Of a stretch of 64,000 nt of DNA, positions 24,601-38,540 are shown one piece after another. The first letter of the stretch is position 1. Every line of letters begins with the position of its first letter. Both the position numbers and the translations under genes were made by a program. Source of the stretch: Ooceraea biroi (lineage: Eukaryota > Arthropoda > Insecta > Hymenoptera > Formicidae); the NCBI RefSeq assembly GCF_003672135.1, contig NC_039506.1, positions 1,550,001 to 1,614,000 on the forward strand, read 5' to 3'. The notes under the pieces were generated by a model. It saw only the letters and a program-made list of their open reading frames with translations, was not told the origin of the DNA and did not search any database.

Positions 24601-27600
24601 CACTACCGGTGCCGGTTTACCGTAATGCGATCGTTTCGCTAATGATCCGATGGTGCGCATTCGCCAGAAAAGCAAATAGTAAAATAAGGTGGGAAGCCGG
24701 CATGAGGCGCGCTCCCAAGACAGCTCTCAAGTGAAAGTGCCTAGCCTTGACTTGCAACCTTCGGGAGCAGCTCTGCTCCACACCCCTGTTTCATCTCCTT
24801 GCTTCGCCCCCCTGTACTGCCCATTGATCCCCCACGAAAAATTCACCATTCGCCTGTCATTCTTATTCTTTACTTTGCGATTCTCAGTTGGAAGATTCTC
24901 TCAAACCATTAAACTATTAGACAAATTTCTCCCAACTTTATTTTTTTTATTATATATGTATTATCTTTTTAGGTATTTATTTAATAATATCAATAATACC
25001 AATTTTATCACAAAAATTTACGATAATATATATTTTTAATTCTGTCAAATAAAATAAAAATCTCGATAGTTTTATTCATTTTTAAGATACTTATTCGCTA
25101 TGAACACGCTTTTATGTTGTAGCCTTTAGTCGTGGAAAAATTACATTGTTGGCCAAGTAGTCCGAGCGGATAAGGGAAGGAAAGCGCAGCACGATTGATC
25201 TCACGATACGGATAATCTCGTGGGGAAGCGAGCTTCACTCGTTTGAGAATGTCTGGAGATTGCAAGTTTCCTCCGACACAGCGATTGTGCAAAACATAGC
25301 CTTAATTATCAATGGGAATATCGTAACAATATCTAAAATCGATAACTATAGCGCTCTTGACGTAATCGCGTCGTTCTTTTCAGTTCTTTGTCTGTTTGTT
25401 TGAGACTTTCAAATCGTCGGTTTCCATAAAGTTAACAGCGACTGTTTGACATTCTGAAAGATTATATTTTTCAGATAGAGAGATGTGAATTTCCTGAAAT
25501 TTTTCTTTAATCTGTTAAAATATAGACAACTACGGGACCAAAATAACGTCTAAAAATCAAAATAAAAACATATATCTTATACAATAATAATTATTAACCT
25601 TTGATATCATTTTACTATCCTATTATTCGCTAGAACAATCAATACGAAATCCCATAACAATTATTAACTGCTGTAACGTATCCGGACATTAATGCGATCA
25701 CCAGATTTATCCTTCATCAGGAATTATGCAAATGTCGTCAAGAGCCGGATGATGAGGTTGATGCCTCCGCTCGAAGAGCGAGGAAGATGAATCCGATTAG
25801 TCCCGCGAGCGGCGCGATTAATCGATTTACTCGCGCGGTCGTCACGGTACCGCAAATAGGTGGAGACATCCCTGGGACGTCGTCGAGGCGCATTACGCAA
25901 GCGGTACGTTTAGTTAACGCCGTGTGCGGCATCGAGTTACTTTCCCTTTCTTAACGACTCCTTGTAAAGAGTAAGTAGCCGGAGCCGCAATGACTCCGTC
26001 GGTCGTTACACCTCGGAGCAGGAGCGGCTTTGCTCTTCGACGAAGATTTCATGCTCTACGCTCTATGCAAAACACGAGGCCTCGAACGAACAAATAAACG
26101 CACTACGGTCCAGTAAATCCCTGGCTTGAATTTACAAGAAATCGAGATTTTGCAGCAAAAAAGCATCTCCGTAGAGCGGAGTGTGAGGGAATCATCTCTT
26201 TAGATGACTTGGAAGATCGACGACTCAAAGTTTGGAATATATACATATATCGACGGCTGTTGTACATTAATTTTCCGAAAGCGTACTCTCCATGAATTAC
26301 AAGCTCCATGAATTAGCGCAATAAAGATGCGGATATCCAGCGTAACACTCGGCAAAGTAATTCGCGTAACTTCCTCGAATAAATTTCAAGAGAATGGTCA
26401 CATGAATATTTATCTTGCGCTTTCTTTAATACAGCTCGCGACTGCTTGATTCCAGAATTTCCGGATGAATGATTCCGTCAACGTTGAATTTCGCGCAATC
26501 GGTCGAAACGGAAAAAAGCTCCGAGATAAATTTCCCATCGAGGAATCCCGCGTTACCGGATTAAACTAAGAGAAAAATGCATCTGGAGAGACATTTCCAA
26601 ACGGCGGCGGTAAAAGTCTCACGAGTCTCTTTCTCTCGTGGCCTTTTCCACGTCCCCTTCCGTGATACGCGAATAAATAAGTGCAATCCACCTTCCCGGT
26701 CCTTCCCGAGACCGGTAGAACACGAAGCCGAGGAACGCGATGCCGGGGCCCCACCTTAACTCGGTACCTGGTAAAATGCAAACGTTCCTCGGCAAAGAAC
26801 GCGCGCAACAACAACGACGTTTACGATCTCGCTTCCCTTTTCCGTCCTATTCACAACCTTTTTATCCTTCTGATCAATAAATCAAGCCGAGCAGAACAAC
26901 CAGCGTTTTTCTCGTTGTTACACCGCTTCCGGAATCGGTCAGAGCGCAAATGTTGCAACTTGGCGCGTTGCAAACGTGGCGAGCAAACGTGGGAAGCGGA
27001 CAGACAAATAGATGAATGAACGAGCTTTCCTTCGCGAAAATTACGCGCGGTTGACTACCGGTTGGTGCCCAAACTAATGTGCTCTCATAATAAAACCGTG
27101 CATGTGTCGCCGTAGAAAGTAGAATCCCTTGCGTAAGCGCAAACGCCGCGTGGCAGCGCCGAGTTAACGGCAATTACACGTTTTCGAGTGATCGAAGACG
27201 GCTGTCGTCGACGTCGATAATCTACTTGCCACGACTCGAGGAAAGGAGCAAGATGGAAAAGTATCTGTGACGTGGAACACCATAAATTATGGCAAAAAGT
27301 TTCAATGTGGAATACTGTGCACGAGATTAGATAATATAAATTAAATATAAAATTGTATAAGACGTAGAAACGTGTCAAGTAAATTATTAAAAGAAATAAC
27401 GTGCTTCCGAAGGGTGTCCAATAAATAATTATATACTTGTAAAGATGATGAGAGAGAGAGAGAGAGAGTGAACTGCAGGCTGAGCTACTTTCATATTTTC
27501 ACTCCAGGCGCACAGGAGAAAGTTCCCGAGAGATGTGTGAAACCCGGTGAATGGTCGTCATTGTTCTTGCGGAGATGTGTATAATAATTACGAAGTAGAA

Positions 27601-29256
27601 GATCTCCCCTCTCGTTCCCCAACTGTTTACTATAGATTCTACACGTTGGATGTCGCGGGAATTGTGCAACGAAAATTGTAATCGAGCAGCCATCTCATTA
27701 CTTAACTTGACGACGTTACTCTCCCTTATCAAACTAGCAATTATGTAATTTAGACGCGCTAAATTAGGTGGGACCCACCAGTTTTCTTTGCTGTTACTAA
27801 CATAGCGTTAATTTAGGAAATTAGTTGCTATGACGTTTATCAGATTAGAAATTATATGATTTCTCATTGCACTTTACTCACGCTAGCTTTCCACACTACA
27901 GAGTACGTAAAACGTTCAATTAAATAAAATGTAATTGATTCGTCATTATATACATTTTCTGAGAATAATAATAATATTTTTATCACAAATTAGAGAGAGA
28001 GAGAGAGCTAACAAAGAATATGATTAATCTTATTAATAAAGATATTAAATTATCTAATAATTAATTTAATTCACAGTTATCTATCAATAAATAAGGAAAC
28101 TAAAAACAATTCCAGTTGCAAAGTTCTTACAAATAGACAATGGGAGAATGATTTGGTAGAAAAACTATAATGTATCCCACTTATAAGTGATAGTAAAGTG
28201 AATGTAGAAAAGTGGTATGTATCATAATAAGGATGCATGACGGCACGTTTAGCGTTGGTAATAAACACCGTTAGAATGAAACGATAATTTGTCATTCAGT
28301 GAGAAAATAAAGTAGGTCGCTCTCATGAGTCATCGTCAATCTCGAAGGACACAGGAAGATCGCTTTAATCGATGTCTATCATCGCGAGGATTCACGAAAG
28401 AAAGTGGAACGGTCCGCGTAGTTTTTCACTGCGAACAGTAATAGCTGTGCTGAAATTTCACCGTTTTCATTCTCGCACCTCGCTCGCTCGCAACTCGACT
28501 CGTTATTGAACGACTCTTATTATTTACAGTCGCATACGTGCCGATCTCGAAAGTGAAAGCCGAACGATTACTAGATCAAATCAAGATCAAAAGTAATCTA
28601 TTTCTCGTTAAGTATTTAATTGACATTTAAAATATAAAAAATAGAATTAAAGAATTTTAGCGTGATTACGTTGTTATGAAGTGAGATATCAATTTTTCAT
28701 TATTAATAGTATCCCTGAAATATAGCTATATATTTATTTGTGCATTTTATATAAAAATTAAAGAATATTTTCTCATATGTATATAAATCAAAGAATATTT
28801 TGAAACTTGAATATATAAACAGTATTAATATAATATATATTATTAATTTATATAAATTGCATGATCAATAAAACTATTAAAGAAATATTATATACCGACA
28901 CAAATAAAAATTTTTACGTTTTATGTTTACTTATAATATTAAGCATTTATATTGACAAAATTACTAGTTAAAATATAAAAATTCTCAAATGTATCAAATT
29001 ATATTTATCAATTATATTGATTAACCTATGTTTAATATAGACAGAAAGCGACACGCGATCGATGCAATTCAATTAGTCTGTTCAATTAAAAATAGACCAA
29101 GAGGACGAAGCGAGAAAGAACCAAGACGAAGAAGAAGAAGAAAAGCACGAAGAAGAAGAAGAAAAGCACAAAGAAGACCGAAAAGAAGAAGAGGCAGAAC
29201 GACTCACCCTGCGTAGCTAGGAGCACCAGGACGAGCGGAAGGATTTGCTGCAACAT
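21687..29256 (-). CDS. CPAP3 chitin-binding protein related to Gasp, with acidic/proline-rich tail
   Basis: The only minus-strand gene of the cluster. Three coding exons, listed in transcript order (29256-29208, 23572-23162, 21997-21687), give 256 residues; phases are 1 and 1. Exon 1 encodes the signal peptide (1-17, ILPLVLVLLATQG). After a Gln-rich stretch come CBD1 (29-84), CBD2 (ending at C150) and CBD3 (156-207). A tail of about 49 residues is rich in Pro and Glu. CBD1 and CBD2 share one exon. The linker NPPISTEHC and the CBD2 motif CTRYWTCWNG closely parallel Gasp (EPPISTPHC, CDVFWNCWNG). It lacks the TG|C terminal intron of the other genes. Intron 1 is 5.6 kb. In insects this very conserved type is named obstructor-D or -E depending on the source; I cannot settle which, so no symbol is given. 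Confidence 0.88.
23573..29207 (-). other. Large first intron (5.6 kb) of the minus-strand CPAP3 gene
   Basis: No nested gene could be supported. GC- and CpG-richer islands lie at about 24590-24830, 25720-26060 and 26460-27240, separated by AT-rich DNA. Short GA repeats occur at about 27450-27468 and 27991-28007. A CT-rich (transcript strand) tandem repeat lies beside the exon 1 donor at about 29120-29200. The islands are candidate enhancers by composition only. Confidence 0.4.
29119..29185. repeat. GAA-rich tandem repeat next to an exon 1 donor site
   Basis: Runs of GAAGAAGAAGAA with an imperfect repeat unit of about 21 bp, containing AAAGCAC followed by AAGAAG, copied two to three times. 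On the transcribed minus strand it is a pyrimidine-rich stretch starting about 20 bp inside the intron. It inflates a spurious basic plus-strand ORF. Confidence 0.6.
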
Positions 29257-29436
29257 TCTGAGTTGAAGTGGCGACGCACGATCGATCTAACTCGAAGTGT
29301 CAATCCCTGATCGGTAAAATATCCCGAGGACGACTGAGGAATACGACTCGGGGAGAATGCGCGCTCTCTTTCTCTGCGTTGTCGTGTGGGAGCCGAGGAA
29401 GCTCGGCTGATGAGTTTTCGTGTCGAGACTGGTCAC

Positions 29437-29467
29437 TGGGAGAGGCGTTTGCCTGGTGTCTTATATG
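29437..29467 (-). promoter_or_regulatory. Core promoter of the minus-strand CPAP3 gene
   Basis: On the minus strand, CATATAAG occupies 29467-29460, and CCCAGTGACC follows with its A at about 29437, 28 nt downstream. This repeats the obst-B layout. The implied 5' UTR is about 180 nt, to the ATG at 29256. Inferred start site. Confidence 0.6.
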
Positions 29468-29469
29468 AG

Positions 29470-32400
29470 CTCCCCACCCTTCGTCACCAACCGATCTCTG
29501 GGGCCGCGTAAGAAGGCTCTACGCCAGAACATACCTGGTTTCGTCTATCGGTAATCCTAGCTGATAGCCACGATGATCACCCGACGATACCGTCCTGGAA
29601 CGCGAACGTCGGTTAGAAGGGGACGCAAAGGATCTCTCTACGTGATGATCTCTCGTGGGAGAGATGACACATAGTGTCTTTAATAATAACATTTTTCCGT
29701 ATTATACACTGTGTAATTTATCGCACGCTCAGGAAGGCCATAAGAAGTCTTTGCCTCGATCGTCATGGATGATATCTGTGTTTCCTTGGAAGTTATAAGA
29801 CTTGACATATCAACTACTTTATTTTCTTTTATACTCAATAATATTCTTGAATTATACAGATTAATCTAATTTTGAACTAATTTTGAAGTATGAGCTTTGA
29901 TTATACTTAATTATCGTAATTTCCGAAAGAACGGTTTCCTTTTTGAAAAGAAACATTTTTTGAACATAATTCGAGACACTTATTAATTATTAATCTGTAT
30001 GTAATGAATGTATTACTTGTTATAATTGTACATTCACATTATAATTATTGTCATAACTTAGAAAATTGATAAATAATTTTTTACTTTTGCATAATATAAT
30101 TGTTTTAAGCACGGATAACTGCAATTACATAGTTTGAAATGCAAAACGGAAAAAATACTAATAGCAATCTATTACCAATATTACAGTTTAATTAATGATC
30201 ATAAAATTTCACGCGGTGAAAAGGTGAAACTCTTCCATGTATATAAATATCTATAAACATTCATAAACACTACAAATTCTGTCGAAGCATTTATAGAAAT
30301 CGATTACACGCCACGAATTGATACTGATAGCATTGGAAAAAAACTCGCCTGATTATCTATTAGACACTAAAGTATTCGCGGATAAAACAACATTGCTACG
30401 CTCTACGAAGCAGGACTAATTAATGGCTAATCCTGATCGGGACTTTAACTTGCAAGACAAACTCACTCGTGATCGAAGAGCAGCAGGTATTACCTTACGA
30501 AGAGGTGTTCGAAGAGGGGAAGTGAAATTCCGCTCCGAGGAAAACGAGATCGCTATACGGAGAACGGAGAGAATTTTTGCTCGCTAATTGGGAAGAAAAC
30601 CCGTTTGGCAAAAATATCATTTGCACGCAGGAAAGAAAACTTATTTGGAAGGAAGGTCAGATTTATTCGTAAATCGCAAGAAAGCTCATAATTAAGATTT
30701 ATAATTATCAAGAAATTGGAGAAGACAAGCGCGAAAAATTGCACGATAATTTAATCAAACTCTAATTCTTAATCCATAAATACCATTTCATAAATCTTCA
30801 TATTTAATATTAACGTTATTATTATTTCTTAATTCCTGCTGGATTCAAATTTTACTTTAACTTCAAATAACAATAAAACATCCTGCATATAATTATTATC
30901 GATTTATTATTGTCGCTATATCGTGAATCGAGATGCTCAGAAATACGTGGCACACGTAATTTCCGTTATCTCAAAGCGCCACCGTTAACCGTTTATTTCG
31001 CGTGCATAAACGGCCTCGAGACGAGGCCTTCACGAGGCTTCTTTCGCCTTCCTCCGGCCAAGCGGTCATCTTAATGCGATGAGATGGTGAAAATAAAAGA
31101 TGAAACTCTCACACATGACAGTGCAAGATGCCTACATTACATATCACGTCAATATGACAATAGCAATAGCGTACACGTACAGTATCGTTTCCAGGACAAA
31201 GTTAATATTAGATGGAGTTAATATTACAGGAATAACAAAGTGATTGTTACTTTTTGCCACTTTTTCTCATGATACACTGTGAACTTTTGCTGCATCGGTT
31301 CGAATCATTAAGAAATCCCTCGATCGTTCGCTGCAGCGACATTCCAATTTCAACGGAAATCCACGGTCAATGGAATTCGAAGCGTTCCAAGGACCATCAG
31401 ATATTTGTCGATTAAACCATCGCGCGTTTCCCAGTTGCAGAACCAAGATGAAGAAATTTCTCTGAGTAACTTGAAAAATTTCTTCTAATGCGTCGAGTAT
31501 TTTTCCGTGTCTCAAAATTTGTTTGGATAGATATTGATTTAATCAAGATGCGTATGAATTGTTAAAGTTCTCAAAAACAGAAGTTTGTTTATTCTTCTTT
31601 TCTGTTTTGAAAATAGAAAGTTGCTTAATTATCCCTTATAACACTGCTCTAGGCTATTCTCCGAGTATCAAAATAAAAAAACTACGTTGATTAATAATCG
31701 ACGGTAATAATTTCTTAGATTCCTTGATTAAAGATGTGATGAGAATGAGAAAATGGATTTCAGATATAAAAAATGTCGGATTATATGATAAATGGAAATG
31801 TTGCATTAAACGACCAGTGCTTCCCGGAAGAAGCTCGAGGAGCGCTTGAGGCATCTGAAATAATCCTTCAAGGATTTTCACTTAACTCTCTTATGCAAGC
31901 GAACGCGTGGAAAAGACAAAAACGGACGCTCGTTGGATGAAATTATCATGATGCTCGGTGAGAATGGTCACAAGAGGAAACGAGACACATAAGAATGAAA
32001 CAATGGGGCACCTAGTTTCGCAAGACTCTCGCAATCCCATCCTCGATTTTCAACGGAGGAGGCCGATCGTTAACGCGTCCAGTTAATCACGATAGTACGG
32101 AATTTTATATTTTTTATCTTGTAATTGAACTCTCACTCTCTTGAAAAATTAAAGGAAATTAATAAATAAAAACTAAAAAGAACAGTTTTACAAACTATGT
32201 ATGTACGAGTACGTATATATGTATGTATAATAGTATACAGATATAATTATTGGATGGAAAGTTCATGCGTATTAATACAAAGTTTTGCGTTACCGGGGAA
32301 AGTCTGTGCTAATCTTTTTAACGAAATTTAAACGCAAAACTTTATTCTTCATACAAAGTTTCGCATTTATATTTTGCTAAAACAATTCGCACGAACTTTT

Positions 32401-35400
32401 CGATCAACTCAATGCATTAAATGAGATATATATTCTTATTAATATAATAAAACAATCAATGTAAAACAATTTTTACTTTTTATGTATGAATATATATTTA
32501 TTTTATACATATAAAAATTAAAGATTTTTATTGATCATTTAGTATCTATTTCGTCTGCATTACCGAAGATCATTTCATTTTTATGATAAAAATTAATATT
32601 GATATTATTTCAAAACATTTCAAGAGAACGCCTAAGCTGAGGCAAAACATATCGCACTAGCGTTAAACTGGTTACATATCAAGAGGGCTTTTGCTTAGTT
32701 GTATAAAATAGATTCATTACATCAGCCTATATAAATATTTATGCAATCTGTATAAGTATTCTCACGACATACATCGTTTTATTAATTCAATTCATTTTTA
32801 TTAAATACATCTAGATTTTTTCTAGATCTGAGGAATATACGTTTAAAATTGTACAGTTAGATTTTTTAAAGAAAATAAAATCTGATATTAAACCTTAAGT
32901 AATGGTTAATTAATATGTTATGAGAAGCGTAAGAGTTCTCGTACGGCTGGAATATCAAGATAATAATGATTGAGAAAATGTAAAATTAAGAATGTATTAC
33001 ACGCTTTATCCTCATACTAAATTCCATGACAGTACAACTTTGCGCGATGCAATCGCACTGATGCGTTGCACGTTCATCAAATCTGGCTGGATATAGTAAA
33101 AACGCGATGCATACTAACAAGTTTACATTTTTCTCCGCATATGTAATTAAAAATATTTCAAAGACATAAAATGTATATGAAAAATTAAATACTAATGCAC
33201 ACGACTGATATACTATGACAAACGTTTGCGTATTTCATCTTTGTACATATGCACGTTAAACGCTTTGCAATAAAGCTTCGATTAAAAATTCTGGATATTC
33301 CGTGTATCACGTGAATGTCGCAAAGCCTAAAACCTTGTTGAAAACCGCGAACATCTGTCACCACATGAAATTACGAAACATGTCGCGTACCGCGAAGTTA
33401 CGGTCGCATATAATCAAATAAAATGTTGAGATCGTAGGTGTCACAGTGAGAAAGTAATTTTAACGAGGAAATGTCTCGTGCTTTCTAACACCCTACTCGA
33501 GCCAGCTCTTTCGCCGGTGCGACACTTGATGTATAATATCTGCGATTATATAAATTAGACGAAAAGTCACGAGATATTACTTTCCGGAAAATTACATGTC
33601 GCTTTCATTTATCTAACATCTTGTAAAATCATTAGAAATTAAGTGTGAACAAACATTTAAATTATTAAATCACTCAAAACTATTTTATCATTTTTATTTT
33701 GTTATTACAAAATTATGCATTTTAAAAAGATAATTCCATCAGAGCTCCGAAAAGACATGTTAGATATAATAATTTTGAGTGGAGACGTACATTAAAATAC
33801 TTGGCATAATCTATTATAATTGCCTATTTATTAATCATTTTATATAATGATATTATCATATTATTAATATCTCTCATCTTAATGATGATATTCGTTAGAT
33901 TGAATTCTCCCGTCCCTTATAAATCCGACATGGGCACATCGATACTGATGGGCTCGCAAACCCGAATAGGCCAGACTTGAGAGCCTCTGAGGGGCCTGAG
34001 GAAGGTGTTGCGAGGAGCCTGTGGGCCGCTATGACCTGGAGAGCAAGGACCTCTGGTCCTTGGACGTGTTCGAGTCCACCGCGTTCTTCTTTTCCTTTAT
34101 TTTCTCTCATTGCATCGTCTTTTTTGCCGGACCCCTTGCGGCCGCACCGTCCTTTGGATCCTTTTTAATTGTTTTATGGTTATTCTACCTTTCTCTCTCT
34201 CTCTCTCTCCTTTTCTTCCACTTTTTCCTCCAATGGTCCTCAAAATGTACGTTTTATTAAAATACTTAGTCAATAAATGCGGCCAGATATCCTGTATCAG
34301 GAATTACGCAGTTCATTCTTGCATAAGTCCTCAAATATACACATTATAGATCATTACGAAACGTATTTTTTTTAAACAAAGATCCAGAACTTTTCCATAA
34401 TACTACAATTGATTTATTTTAAAATTGCTTTTTACAAAGGAAGAATATAGAAAAAAATTAATGGCTGTTTAATTTTACTTATAAACATCGTTAGTACATT
34501 TATACTTTGTCAATGAAAAATTTTTAAAAGTTTTAAACTTATTTTAGTTTTTAGAATTAATATATATAGATTTCGAATATATGCGCAGAAATACCTGATA
34601 ATTACTATAATAATACTGAAGAGGTTCCTGTCCGCGGATGAAGAAGTCAAAAATAAAGTGTAACGTTTGTCGTTAGTAAGCTGCTTGTGCTGTTCTGGTG
34701 CGTATCTTTGGATGTGTGGATTCTACATAAGAACGGCCTACACATTGCCATTTTATCGTATATCGCCTTAGACACGTACAAGGGTAGTTTGCGTATCGTG
34801 ATTAAGAGAGCCACTTTTAACAAACTGTCCACAAGGTGCAAATATCTAAATGCGAAAAGGACCGATTCATATACATGGCGTGTCAAAAGCAGAAACTTGT
34901 AAACTAAAAATAAAAGCCTGGCAATATTAAATCACACATTAACCAATTAAATAAAAAATTCTCTCGTGATTCAAAATAGTCGTTGTAATATTTATGTGTA
35001 TTCTGCATAATAACAAAAATAAATAGCGATTTAATAAATTATGCAAACAAAACAATAAATTTTACATAATAAATTATGCTTGATGAATCGTGATATTACA
35101 AAAATAAATTATGTGGAATTAAAATCTTTCTAATTGGCTTTATTTTTAGGACAGTGACTTTTGGATCGGCTTATAGGTGCGGCGCACAAAAATTAATTCA
35201 CGAGAGCCACGCGAATTTATCGCTCAAATCCCACCCACGGGCGATATTTATCGTGGATCCTGAAGTCTGCTGCTCTTTTTTGGCCGCTCGTGTTATTTAT
35301 GCAAATTCGTCCACCGCCTAAGGTCTTGGACAAATTTTGACGTCACTATGTCTCGACATTGGTCAGAAGAACTGGTCACGAACGAAGGAAAGAATAAACG

Positions 35401-38400
35401 GACCTTCCCAGGTTGTACCTTTTTTTCCTCATTTTGATCTTTGGAATTATTCTTTTCTCATTAACAATCTTATTAATATTATAGATATATCCAGTTAATC
35501 TATGCTGTCACTCTAGAGATACGTTTTAAAGACACGTTCATCCATACAGTTTAAATTTAAATGCTAATTATGTAAGACTTTTATTTGTCGTTATCAAAAT
35601 TGCCATAAGGGAGTCCGTAAAGAATCGCAAAGATAATTCGGCGTAATCGCGCGAGAGTCTGGCCAGCATGTGTTTTATTTCGATAGCAGCAACATCGTTT
35701 AAAGCAGTTATCGCCGCTGTGCTTGTACTAAGTGCTTGTAACCCTCCGGACTTCACTGTATCATCTCGCGCTAAATTATGAACGTGTAACAGTAGTAACA
35801 GACCACCTATGTCAGACGCGCTTTTGCAGCGCGTGTACCTTCAATCCGGCACGCCAACGTACCCGAAATGAATTCAAATAAGCATTGCGGTATCAATGCG
35901 CGGCGCCTGCATTTTTAATATCACTTTGGATGGTTCCTGCTTTAATATTAATGTTAGCAAACCTGTTTTTCGACTTTCATTGCGCAAGCAGAACTCACAC
36001 AACGCATACGAAACAAAGCTTAAATTTATTTCCAGGCAAAACTACAGAAAGGTGAATCTATTGCATTTTATTTTCATTATCGAGACGATGAAAATTTGTT
36101 TAAATACATATTTCAATTTAGTTCTCATGTTTCCCTTTCAATTACATTGACATTCAGGAGAACTCATGTAAAGGCTTCCTTCTCGGTAGACTACTCGCGC
36201 GTGTTCGCGGCAGAAATATTGCCCTCGTATTTGAATCTAAGTGGCATGTCGTGTAAACGACGTTGGATTTATTGCGCGAGATTTAGCATGCGATTCAGCA
36301 TCGCACATAAAAATTATCGTTACGTTATCGACAACGTTCGACAAAAGTAAGGATATGTCTGCGACTTGGCATTGAACTTAAATATCTTCCAAAATATCAT
36401 TTCAATAATATAATATAATCAGTGATGTAATGAAAACAAATCAGTTTTTATTACATAAAGATTATCAAAGTTACAGATACTAAAATTAACAACAGTAAAT
36501 TAAAGATGCCAAGGTTAAAGCAAAGCAATTCAACGAACGCACTTTTGTGCAATTCATGATTCGACACTTTGCTTTTGTTGCAGTTTGTGCACAACGATCT
36601 AGTTAAGGGCCAGCCCTTTCCTTTCTCGCTGGGCGGATCTCGCGGTCCATACAACGGACGGGATTCCCGCCTCGTTTCTCTCTGCTGTCGGCATTCCATC
36701 CTAGATCCCCTCGCGGTCTCTCGGACTGCGGTCTAAGGTCTAAGCGAAGCGCTACACAAGTAAAAACAACAACGATGACTTGGTCGGACGCGATGAAGAT
36801 GACGATGGCGGTAAAACTTAAGAAGCGACCGCTTCGCCGAACGCGCGATGTAAATATCAGCTGACAGGATTAAACGCGGGATTACCCCGAGTGTCACTCC
36901 CGTGATTCTGATCGCGAGATCGTATGTCTGTGTCTTGCAAGCGGCCATCGTGAGAAGCTATGCTAAATTCTTTTTGATATTATCCTTGATCACTTTTATC
37001 ACGTAAATATTTATAAATTTATACACATTTATACATACATTAAACATATTTAGACATCCGTTAACATTAAATATTATTTCCATCTCTAGAACCATATATT
37101 TTTAATTATTCGGAACAGTAAATAAATATATTGCTATTAAATTATAAAATTTATGTAAATATAATATTTTATTTTATTATTATATGAAGCAATATTAATA
37201 TTCTGATCAAAGCATTGTTGATTTGTGAGTAACACGATTAAGATTCCGTCGGTATTAAATCAGATTAGAATTTTGCGTGAACTCTTTTTTTATATTCCTG
37301 TCTCGAGAATCCTAGGATGTTACAAAAACAAGACGTATACGGTTACGCGAGTCCGCAGATTTCGTAGTCCTGTCAGCGATGTCACCCAGGACACGTTGAA
37401 GAGCGCAACAGCGAGGTCACTGCGCGTGACTCAAGATTACTCTCGCGAGATTCGAAGGCGGGAGAACTGAAAACTCGACAGATTCCAGTATTACGTGGAC
37501 ACGATCGTCCACCCTTTTTTTTCGTCCGTCGTTCGCACGACCGGATTCTTCCTTATTGCCGGGACCGCCGAATCTCTTATCCAAGCGGATAATAAAAAGG
37601 ACGATGAGCCCTCCTGGAGGCCGACGGGGCCTCCTACATACCGCGGCCCATGTTCTTGCAGCATCGCTGGATCCAGTCTCAGGACACTTTCGGTAACGAG
37701 TGCGTAACGAGTCCTCTCGAAAGTGCATCCACCTTTGCATACCGATGCGCGGTCCTCTTTCGCCCCTTCCTCCTATCCTCCGCACTCCTGCCGATCTTGC
37801 AGGTGTGGAATTTTTTCCTCTCCTGTGTCGCAGGATGTTGACTTGACCATAGGAAGCTCCGTAAACGTTCAAGTCACAGATTAAATGACCGCAAATTAAA
37901 TTTGCGAGCACGCGTTATCTATCGATTGTTTGAGATAAATCGATAACGTCACGCCATTTGAAAAATAATGGTCAAATGTTTCTTTCAGAAATTTGTATAA
38001 TAATGCAATACTAATATATCTGTAATATGTTATTTGATTTTTGTTGTTTTTTTATTGTATTGTAGAAACGGACTTATCTAACTACAATATTTGATGTACT
38101 AAAATGTTTTTGTTTTTTTGCCACACTAAATTCCAGAAACTAAAATCGATTACAGACAACAAAGGAGTGCGAAGCTACGTTTTAATTTCATGAATGGGAG
38201 AAATTGATCTATCCTCAATAATTGAAATAAAAAAAAGAAGCCGAAATCACTCTTAGGACTTAAAAGCGATTTCGCTCGATGCCTGTTTCCTCCTTATTTT
38301 CCTAGAAGCAAGAATAATAAGCTGAGGAACAGTCTGAGAACAGTGATCAATAAGTCACGAGGTTGTTTTTAGCCCTGTCAAGTCCACCTTCAGCATGCTT

Positions 38401-38540
38401 TAATGAATTAAAACCCGACCCACAAGGGTTAAAGTCCTAAATTCGTCCGGTAACAATATCCAGCGCCTAAAACCCATCGAAGGTCAGCTCGATAGAACAG
38501 CTCGGGCCAGGACGAATGATCACCGCGAACGCATGTATGT
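29470..38540. other. Nine-kilobase intergenic region between divergent CPAP3 genes
   Basis: No gene recognised. The region is mostly AT-rich with scattered short ORFs that do not look coding. It holds a mariner-like MITE (about 32250-32407), a (TC)n run near 34195-34211, and GC-richer islands at about 30950-31080, 33910-34160, 35630-35870, 36590-36950 and 37370-37860. As the space between the divergent minus-strand gene and the proline-rich gene, it probably carries regulatory DNA for both; this is an inference. Confidence 0.4.
32250..32407. mobile_element. Mariner-like MITE
   Basis: An inverted-repeat element of about 158 bp. The left end TTGGATGGAAAGTTCATGCG matches the reverse complement of the right end, TTGATCGAAAAGTTCGTGCG, at most positions. 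The termini resemble mariner transposon ends (recall), and TA directly precedes the left end at 32248-32249. A matching TA is not seen on the right. There is no transposase ORF, so it is non-autonomous and decayed. Confidence 0.6.

Noticed and set aside
25150..25270. tRNA-like A-box resemblance (AGTCCGAGCGGATAAGG)
   Set aside because: No matching B-box, acceptor stem or cloverleaf could be formed.
34004..34260. ORF with GC-rich codons (RYDLESKDLWSLDVFE region)
   Set aside because: The first 90 bases look coding, but there is no acceptor, the rest runs into (TC)n low complexity and no family is recognised.
37417..37911. 164-residue minus-strand ORF
   Set aside because: Arg/Gly-rich translation of a GC island, with no signal, domain or splice context.
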